Shown in pieces: positions 16,617-19,469 of a DNA stretch of 19,469 bases. Where the stretch lies: positions 1 to 19,469 of the forward strand of contig DAHXMP010000146.1 of NCBI GenBank assembly GCA_027371665.1, written 5' to 3'. The notes under the pieces were generated by a model, which ran no database searches, was not told where the DNA came from, and saw only the letters and a program-made list of their open reading frames with translations. Positions within the stretch are counted from its first letter, which is position 1. Every line of letters starts with the position of its first letter. The position numbers and the translations under genes were made by a program. The DNA is from Bacteroidota bacterium. GTDB lineage: Bacteria; Bacteroidota; Ignavibacteria; Kapaibacteriales; UBA2268.

Positions 16617-16650
16617 CAAATTTACATATTATTTCTAAATTTCTTACAAA
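16617..16650 (-). promoter_or_regulatory. Candidate promoter for rpsA
   Basis: The minus strand reads TTTG (16647-16650), 22 nt, then TAAATTTG (16617-16624). The -7 octamer matches TAnnTTTG fully; the spacer is slightly longer than the usual 19-21 nt. The transcript would start near 16610 and give a leader of about 80 nt. Confidence 0.45.
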
Positions 16651-16817
16651 ATTTTTATAAATATGATAGTTATTTATTTTATTCGTTGTCTGCTATTGTC
16701 CTGCTGAGACTTAATAATCAACATTTAGCCTTTTATCAGGGAAATTTTATCTTCATTTAATCCCTTGAATTTTCTTTAAAAAATTTCCGTTAATTCAACT
16801 TTTTATTAATAAAATGC

Positions 16818-16848
16818 TTTGCTATCAGAAAAAAAAAGTTTATTTTTG
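16818..16848 (+). promoter_or_regulatory. Bacteroidota-type promoter for rpsF-rplI
   Basis: TTTG (16818-16821), exactly 19 nt, then TATTTTTG (16841-16848) is a full match to the Bacteroidota primary sigma consensus TTTG-N19-TAnnTTTG. The predicted start is around 16855, giving a leader of about 55 nt to the rpsF ATG at 16911. This leaves too little room for the in-frame ATG at 16860 to be a normal start. Confidence 0.72.
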
Positions 16849-16900
16849 TTGTTCTTTTAATGTTATGTCTTAATATTTTCGGTAAGAATAGAATTTTGTT

Positions 16901-16907
16901 GGGAGAG
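16901..16907 (+). promoter_or_regulatory. Ribosome binding site deciding the rpsF start
   Basis: GGGAGAG lies 3 nt before the ATG at 16911 (GGGAG core 5 nt away). It supports this ATG over the in-frame ATG at 16860, whose extra 17 residues do not resemble ribosomal protein bS6. Confidence 0.65.
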
Positions 16908-16910
16908 ATT

Positions 16911-17369
16911 ATGAGTGTCCATCGTTTTTACGAAACAACTTTTATCATAAATGCAGCCCTGGAAGACCCTGACATCGAAGCAGTCATTCTGAAGGTTATC
17001 GGTTATATTGAAAACCATGGCGGCCAGATTAAAGAAATCCATAAATGGGGCCGCAGGAGGCTTGCTTATCCTATTAACAAAAAATATAATGGATTTTACA
17101 CGAACATAGTTTTCGAATCCACTTCCAATACAATACCTATTCTCGAACGTTTCCTCGTTCTCGAAGACACGATTCTCAGGCATTTGACATTAGTTTTACC
17201 AAAAAAGCTCTCCGATTACAGGACTAAGCGTGCTCTCGAAAGAGGTATCTCTGTCCACGATACTCTTTCCGGTAAAATCCCTGAAAAAGAAGCGGAAAAG
17301 GAAGTTGTTGAAGTTTTGCCTGTTGAAATGGGCATTATCCATGATGTCGAAGCCGGAGATGTCAATTAA
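16911..17369 (+). CDS. rpsF: 30S ribosomal protein bS6
   Basis: The product has 152 residues. The body (1 to about 100) matches bS6: it begins MSVHRFYETTFIINAAL, has the GGQIKEIHKWGRRRLAYPI segment with the K-x-G-R-R-x-L-A-Y-x-I family pattern, KYNGFYTNIVFE, and a C-terminal strand of the ferredoxin-like fold (FLVLEDTILRHLTLVL). bS6 pairs with bS18 on the platform of the 30S subunit. A tail of roughly 45 residues beyond the usual bS6 core is charged and acidic near its end (EKEAEKEVVEVLPVE). The upstream ATG at 16860 is rejected in favour of 16911 because of the ribosome site and family start. rplI follows after 66 nt. The usual companion rpsR (bS18) is not in this window. Confidence 0.96.
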   Translation: MSVHRFYETTFIINAALEDPDIEAVILKVIGYIENHGGQIKEIHKWGRRRLAYPINKKYNGFYTNIVFESTSNTIPILERFLVLEDTILRHLTLVLPKKLSDYRTKRALERGISVHDTLSGKIPEKEAEKEVVEVLPVEMGIIHDVEAGDVN

Positions 17370-17435
17370 TTACTGAATATATTAAGTGTTATTAAATCTA
17401 TAAAAATTAAAGAAAACAGATAAGGAATATAAATT

Positions 17436-17882
17436 ATGAAAGTCATACTTCGCACCGATGTTGAAAAACTTGGAATGATGGGTGAGGTTGTTACTGTCAA
17501 GAGCGGTTATGCAAGAAATTATTTGATTCCCCGTGATATGGCTTACATTGCTTCTTCAGGTGCTATGAAAGCACTCGAAGTCGAGAAAAAACAATTCACA
17601 AAGCGTCAAATTAAAGAACGCGAAGTTGCAGAAGCAGTTGCAGGTCAGCTTTCAGACCTCCAAATCAGTATTTCTATGAAAGTCGGTGAAGAAGGCAAAC
17701 TCTATGGCTCTGTCACTTCACAAATGATTGCCGACGAACTTGTCATGAGAGGATACAAGGTTGATAAGAAGCATATAGTTATTGACGAAGCCATTAAATC
17801 ACTCGGTGTTTTCAGTGTGAAATTAAAACTGCATCCCGATGTCAGCACATCTCTTAAAGTCTGGGTAATCAGCGAAGAATAA
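17436..17882 (+). CDS. rplI: 50S ribosomal protein bL9
   Basis: The product has 148 residues, the normal length for bL9. The N-terminal RNA-binding domain (about 1-50) contains the family signature: GMMGEVVTVKSGYARNYLIPRDMA. A long charged connecting helix (about 48-75, with KKQFTKRQIKEREVAEAV) leads to the C-terminal domain (about 76-148), with the conserved KVGEEGKLYGSVTSQMIADEL segment and a final LHPDVSTSLKVWVI. bL9 binds 23S rRNA near the L1 stalk base and supports translation fidelity. AAGGA at 17422-17426 precedes the ATG by 9 nt. It is probably co-transcribed with rpsF and is followed 23 nt later by a strong terminator. Confidence 0.97.
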   Translation: MKVILRTDVEKLGMMGEVVTVKSGYARNYLIPRDMAYIASSGAMKALEVEKKQFTKRQIKEREVAEAVAGQLSDLQISISMKVGEEGKLYGSVTSQMIADELVMRGYKVDKKHIVIDEAIKSLGVFSVKLKLHPDVSTSLKVWVISEE

Positions 17883-17905
17883 AAATCAAATTTCTCTTTA
17901 TATTT

Positions 17906-17943
17906 GCACAAGATTCTTAATTGAATCTTGTGCTTTTTTTTAT
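17906..17943 (+). terminator. Rho-independent terminator after rplI
   Basis: GCACAAGATTC (17906-17916) and GAATCTTGTGC (17923-17933) form a perfect 11-bp stem with loop TTAATT, followed by eight T residues. It closes the rpsF-rplI transcript. Confidence 0.95.
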
Positions 17944-17953
17944 TTTTAAAAGA

Positions 17954-17996
17954 GATTCCTTCTCTACAAGAGGGGGTAAGGGGGTGTGTAAAAACC
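17954..17996. repeat. Dispersed G-rich intergenic repeat remnant
   Basis: The segment CCTTCTCTACAAGAGGGGG followed by TAAGGGGGTGTGTAAAAACCC resembles short repeats scattered between genes in many Bacteroidota-like genomes. Translated, it gives the tell-tale PSLQEGVRG-type string. Similar G-run words recur at 18941-18977. No element ends or target-site duplications were identified. Confidence 0.4.
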
Positions 17997-18120
17997 CAAT
18001 CCTATCCTCCAAAACTTAGTAATAAAAACCTAATCAAGTATGGTCAACCTTATCAGCTTATCAATGTATATCTTTTAAGGGAACATCTTCAAACCATCGT
18101 TGATTTCGGCTCAAATATAA

Positions 18121-18156
18121 GTCCTTCTCCCGTCGGAGAGGGATACAGGGTGAGGT
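18121..18156. repeat. Dispersed CTCCCGTCGGAGAGGG...GGTGAGGT repeat
   Basis: This is a short palindromic core (CTCC-CGTC-GGAG, 18127-18138) followed by AGGGATACAGGGTGAGGT. This string is of the common intergenic 'CTCTCC...GGAGAGGG...GGGTGAGGT' repeat type. It lies just beyond the 3' end of the broken yoeB gene. Confidence 0.5.
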
Positions 18157-18173
18157 AAAAAAATTAATCTAAT

Positions 18174-18431
18174 TCAATAATGATATTTACAGGAAATGAT
18201 TATTATTTCCTCATCGGTTACTTTATAAACTCATCGGTGTTCTTGTGTGATTCGGCGTGACCAAAAGCCATGATAATCATGCTTCAGTGGTTCAGGTTTT
18301 CCCAAAACTTCGAATGGTTGTTTTTGAATATCAGCAATAAGTTTGGCAATTCTGTAAAAAATCTTAATGTCTGTTTCTGCCCATCCATTGTAATCTTCCA
18401 GGGCTTCCTTCCAAAACTTAATCTTCTTCAT
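18174..18431 (-). pseudogene. yoeB: YoeB/Txe-family mRNA interferase toxin, interrupted by an in-frame TGA
   Basis: The reading frame matches YoeB end to end: KFWKEALEDYNGW, DIKIFYRIAKLI, PFEVLGKPEPLKHDYHGFW, SRRITQEHR, then a TGA at 18231-18233, then VYKVTDEEIIIISCKYHY and a final TGA at 18174-18176. YoeB proteins normally read EHR-Leu-VYxV, so the stop replaces a leucine codon; TTA to TGA is one change. Without the stop the product would be 85 residues, against 84 in E. coli YoeB. The lost segment holds the C-terminal His-Tyr that family knowledge places in the RNase active site, so the truncated product should be inactive. The start at 18431 overlaps the antitoxin gene by 14 nt, the usual layout. 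An alternative in-frame start at 18455 is possible but less likely. There is no other lesion, so the mutation is recent, a sequencing error, or read through. Confidence 0.85.
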
Positions 18432-18663
18432 TAGATGTCTTAAATATATCTTCAAAAGGGACCTCGATTAAATTTTTGTTGCTATTTGTATCATTAATCC
18501 CTTTCATTAAATGCTCATGATTTTTCCCCGACCTCATTAAATATTCTGTTTCATCGTAATTCTCAACCGTTAAGCGGATTTCGCCATCGTCCAGCATCTT
18601 TTTCAAATTATCGAGAAACTCATAATTGAGTTCATCCTTTGTCAATGTATAAGTAGCGTGCAT
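18418..18663 (-). CDS. Antitoxin of the YoeB-type module
   Basis: This is an 81-residue acidic protein immediately upstream of, and overlapping, the yoeB frame. It begins MHATYTLTKDELNYEFLDNLKKML, then DGEIRLTVENYDETEYLMRSGKNHEHLMKGI, and ends with an extended acidic tail (VPFEDIFKTSNEED) of the kind that wraps a toxin. This pattern resembles the Bacteroidota antitoxins found next to YoeB; the EYL...S..N.xHLxxxI segment is shared with the YefM/Phd group. The ATG start at 18663 follows a candidate TTTG-N20-TATATTTG promoter. It has no frame lesion, so it appears intact although its toxin is truncated. Family assignment rests on context plus pattern, not on a search. Confidence 0.8.
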   Translation of the reverse strand: MHATYTLTKDELNYEFLDNLKKMLDDGEIRLTVENYDETEYLMRSGKNHEHLMKGINDTNSNKNLIEVPFEDIFKTSNEED

Positions 18664-18718
18664 TTTTTTTCACAGACATAATTTAAACATAAAACATTTA
18701 AAATCAACGTTCAATTTA

Positions 18719-18750
18719 CAAATATAGTTTATTACTTAAATTTATTCAAA
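18719..18750 (-). promoter_or_regulatory. Bacteroidota-type promoter for the antitoxin-toxin pair
   Basis: The minus strand reads TTTG (18747-18750), 20 nt, then TATATTTG (18719-18726), a full match to TTTG-N19/21-TAnnTTTG. The predicted start near 18712 gives a leader of about 48 nt. The -33 box lies in the remnant of the epimerase gene. Confidence 0.6.
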
Positions 18751-18906
18751 TTCTTCCGCGTCCCCGAATTTATCCTCCGTCTTGCCCTCGGCGAATCAAC
18801 AGACATGCTCGTAAACTCAAAACGGGTAATCCCAAAAGTAGCTCTGGAAAATGGATTTCAATTCAAATACAAAGAATTGGAAAAAGCATTATTGGATACA
18901 ATTTAA
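18721..18906 (+). pseudogene. C-terminal remnant of a TIGR01777/SDR39U1 (YfcH-like) epimerase-family gene
   Basis: The plus-strand frame from 18721 to the TAA at 18904-18906 gives a string that is recognisably the C-terminus (DUF1731 region) of this NAD(P)-dependent sugar-epimerase-like family: VPEFILRLALGE, then MLVNSKRVIPKVALENGF, then FKYKELEKALLDTI. The homology starts around position 18748. Upstream the frame runs only into AT-rich DNA, with a stop at 18679 and no start codon, so roughly 80% of a normal ~300-residue protein is missing. It lies head-to-head with the toxin-antitoxin pair, whose promoter overlaps its left end. This suggests that arrival or rearrangement of the module removed the rest. 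Confidence 0.78.
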
Positions 18907-18910
18907 AAAT

Positions 18911-18977
18911 CTGTCACCCTGAGCGTCGTCGAAGGGTCTGCCCCCTTTTTTCAAAGGGGGTCAGGGGGTTTTTATTA
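18911..18977. repeat. Dispersed repeats: CTGTCACCCTGAGCG unit plus C5/G5 hairpin
   Basis: The unit CTGTCACCCTGAGCGTCG then TCGAAGGGT (18911-18937) is of a type found between genes in many bacteria of this group. Directly after it, CCCCCTTT (18941-18948) and AAAGGGGG (18953-18960) form an 8-bp hairpin with a TTTC loop, followed by TCAGGGGGTTTTT. The hairpin could end transcription rightward but lacks an immediate T-tract. Confidence 0.5.
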
Positions 18978-19071
18978 TTTTCTTACAAACCTTATCACAA
19001 CCTCTAATCCATATTACTTTATATGGAAGAGCAGGAAGATGTCAAACTTTATAACAAAGTGAGAAAAAAGT

Positions 19072-19104
19072 TTTCCCTTGAGTGAGTATTTTAAGAATCT
19101 CAAG
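19072..19104 (-). terminator. Weak candidate terminator after hicB
   Basis: CTTGAG (19077-19082) and CTCAAG (19099-19104) can pair on the minus strand with a 16-nt loop. A T-rich run (complement of about 19063-19074) follows after GGAAAAC. The short stem and large loop make this doubtful. Confidence 0.25.
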
Positions 19105-19111
19105 CTGAACA

Positions 19112-19321
19112 TTAAACAAGTTCCAGTTCTCTTACAACAGATTTACCTAATTCTATTTCCTTACCATCCTCTTTTAAAGATTCAATGTGCATCTTAATAG
19201 CTTCCTTGAGAAGCCGAAGTGTTTCTTCTTCTGTTTCACCGACAACAGCACAACCGGGTAAATCAGGCACATACCCGCCGTAACTGTTTTCACCCTTTTC
19301 TATGATAACTGAAAATTTCAT
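19112..19321 (-). CDS. hicB: HicB-family antitoxin (short form)
   Basis: The product has 69 residues and matches the HicB/UPF0150 fold: MKFSVIIEKGENSYGGYVPDLPGCAVVGET, then a helix (EEETLRLLKEAIKMHIESLKEDG) and a final strand. The D-L-P-G-C segment is a hallmark of the family. HicB neutralises the HicA RNase. The separate C-terminal DNA-binding domain seen in longer HicB proteins is absent. It lies directly downstream of hicA with an ATGA stop/start overlap and has a strong AAGGAGG site (opposite strand 19329-19335) 7 nt before the ATG, located inside the hicA coding end. Such coupling fits production of the antitoxin together with the toxin. Confidence 0.9.
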   Translation of the reverse strand: MKFSVIIEKGENSYGGYVPDLPGCAVVGETEEETLRLLKEAIKMHIESLKEDGKEIELGKSVVRELELV

Positions 19322-19469
19322 TTTATTTCCTCCTTACTAATTTTTGCTTGTTTTAAGATACTATGTAATGTACCGGTTGGAACATCGAGAGATGGCTTAC
19401 CTGCAACTGTTACAGGACCATCCTTGATTAAATGTTTATATTGACGATGACTGCCTTTTGTTCTAACTA
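19318..19469 (-). CDS. hicA: HicA-family mRNA interferase toxin, 5' partial
   Basis: Fifty codons of the C-terminal part are visible; the gene start lies beyond the right window edge. The visible product contains TKGSHRQYKHL, carrying the catalytic His of the HicA double-stranded-RNA-binding-like fold, then GPVTVAGKPSLDVPTGTLHSILKQAKIS, all conserved family segments. It ends in TGA overlapping the hicB ATG. HicA cleaves mRNA and stops growth until neutralised. Full HicA proteins are usually 60-80 residues, so about 10-25 N-terminal residues are missing from view. No lesion is seen in the visible part, so the module may be functional. Confidence 0.9.
   Translation of the reverse strand, partial: VRTKGSHRQYKHLIKDGPVTVAGKPSLDVPTGTLHSILKQAKISKEEIK

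Larger units (their letters stand above)
16528..16910. other. 383-nt divergent intergenic region between rpsA and rpsF
   Basis: It is very AT-rich with no credible coding frame. It holds a candidate promoter for each direction (16617-16650 minus, 16818-16848 plus) and the rpsF leader. No tRNA-like or riboswitch-like structure was recognised, and I see no clear S6:S18 autoregulatory RNA motif in the rpsF leader. Confidence 0.6.

Noticed and set aside
16860..16910. 17-residue N-terminal extension of rpsF from ATG 16860
   Set aside because: The extension does not resemble bS6, sits almost on the predicted transcription start, and the ATG at 16911 has a GGGAGAG ribosome site and matches the family start.
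16849..16910. S6:S18-binding autoregulatory RNA in the rpsF leader
   Set aside because: Only a weak CTTA/TAAG pairing was found and the characteristic CCG-containing hairpin was not seen.
17928..18158. 76-codon plus-strand frame after rplI
   Set aside because: It starts in the rplI terminator and is made largely of translated dispersed repeats (PSLQEGVRG and SPSPVGEGYRVR type strings); not a credible gene.
18231..18233. TGA in yoeB as selenocysteine or genetic-code reassignment
   Set aside because: The M50 protease and hicA genes end in TGA normally, the expected residue is Leu rather than Cys/Sec, and no SECIS-like hairpin was evident next to the codon.
17954..18977. Repeats at 17954, 18121 and 18911 as a CRISPR array
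   Set aside because: The units differ from each other, are unevenly spaced and have no uniform spacers or cas genes; they are dispersed intergenic repeats.

Overview
The window looks like chromosomal DNA from an AT-rich member of the Bacteroidota/Ignavibacteriota (FCB) group. Four things point there. A secreted protein carries a C-terminal type IX secretion (Por) sorting domain. Another secreted protein has a FlgD-like C-terminal Ig domain. At least two good promoters match the Bacteroidota primary sigma factor consensus TTTG-N19/20-TAnnTTTG rather than the E. coli type. Many genes also lack a clear Shine-Dalgarno sequence. The class is inferred and cannot be fixed from this window alone.

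Layout. (1) Positions 2-6319 (+) hold the 3' part of a giant multidomain glycosyltransferase gene, cut by the left window edge: three tandem GT2 domains (the middle one degenerate), a GT9 heptosyltransferase-like domain, a class I SAM methyltransferase, a GT4 domain and C-terminal TPR repeats. (2) A convergent GT39/ArnT-like membrane glycosyltransferase (6316-8040, -) overlaps its stop codon. (3) Positions 8167-10311 (-) encode an Omp28-like thioredoxin-fold exported protein with a T9SS tail, followed by a clear terminator. (4) A 615-nt gene-free stretch with dispersed-repeat remnants follows. (5) A closely packed minus-strand cluster reads FlgD-like exported protein > lysS > small membrane protein > site-2-type M50 protease. 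(6) An S1-domain protein gene (rpsA, -) with its own terminator is divergent from rpsF-rplI (+), which also ends in a strong terminator. Two divergent candidate promoters lie in the 383-nt gap. (7) The right 1.5 kb is a small, eroding accessory island: dispersed repeats, a YoeB-type toxin interrupted by an in-frame TGA with its intact antitoxin, the C-terminal stump of a TIGR01777/SDR39U1 epimerase gene, more repeats, and a HicAB module whose hicA gene runs off the right edge.

How the parts fit. The left third is about glycan assembly: a soluble multi-activity glycosyltransferase next to a membrane polyprenyl-sugar transferase. The centre is housekeeping translation (lysS, rpsA, rpsF, rplI) mixed with envelope functions. 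rpsF and rplI are adjacent here without the ssb and rpsR genes commonly found between them. The right end holds two toxin-antitoxin modules of different family and condition. No new defence system or CRISPR array is visible. The most unusual items are the single-polypeptide glycosyltransferase chain and the otherwise intact yoeB with one nonsense codon.
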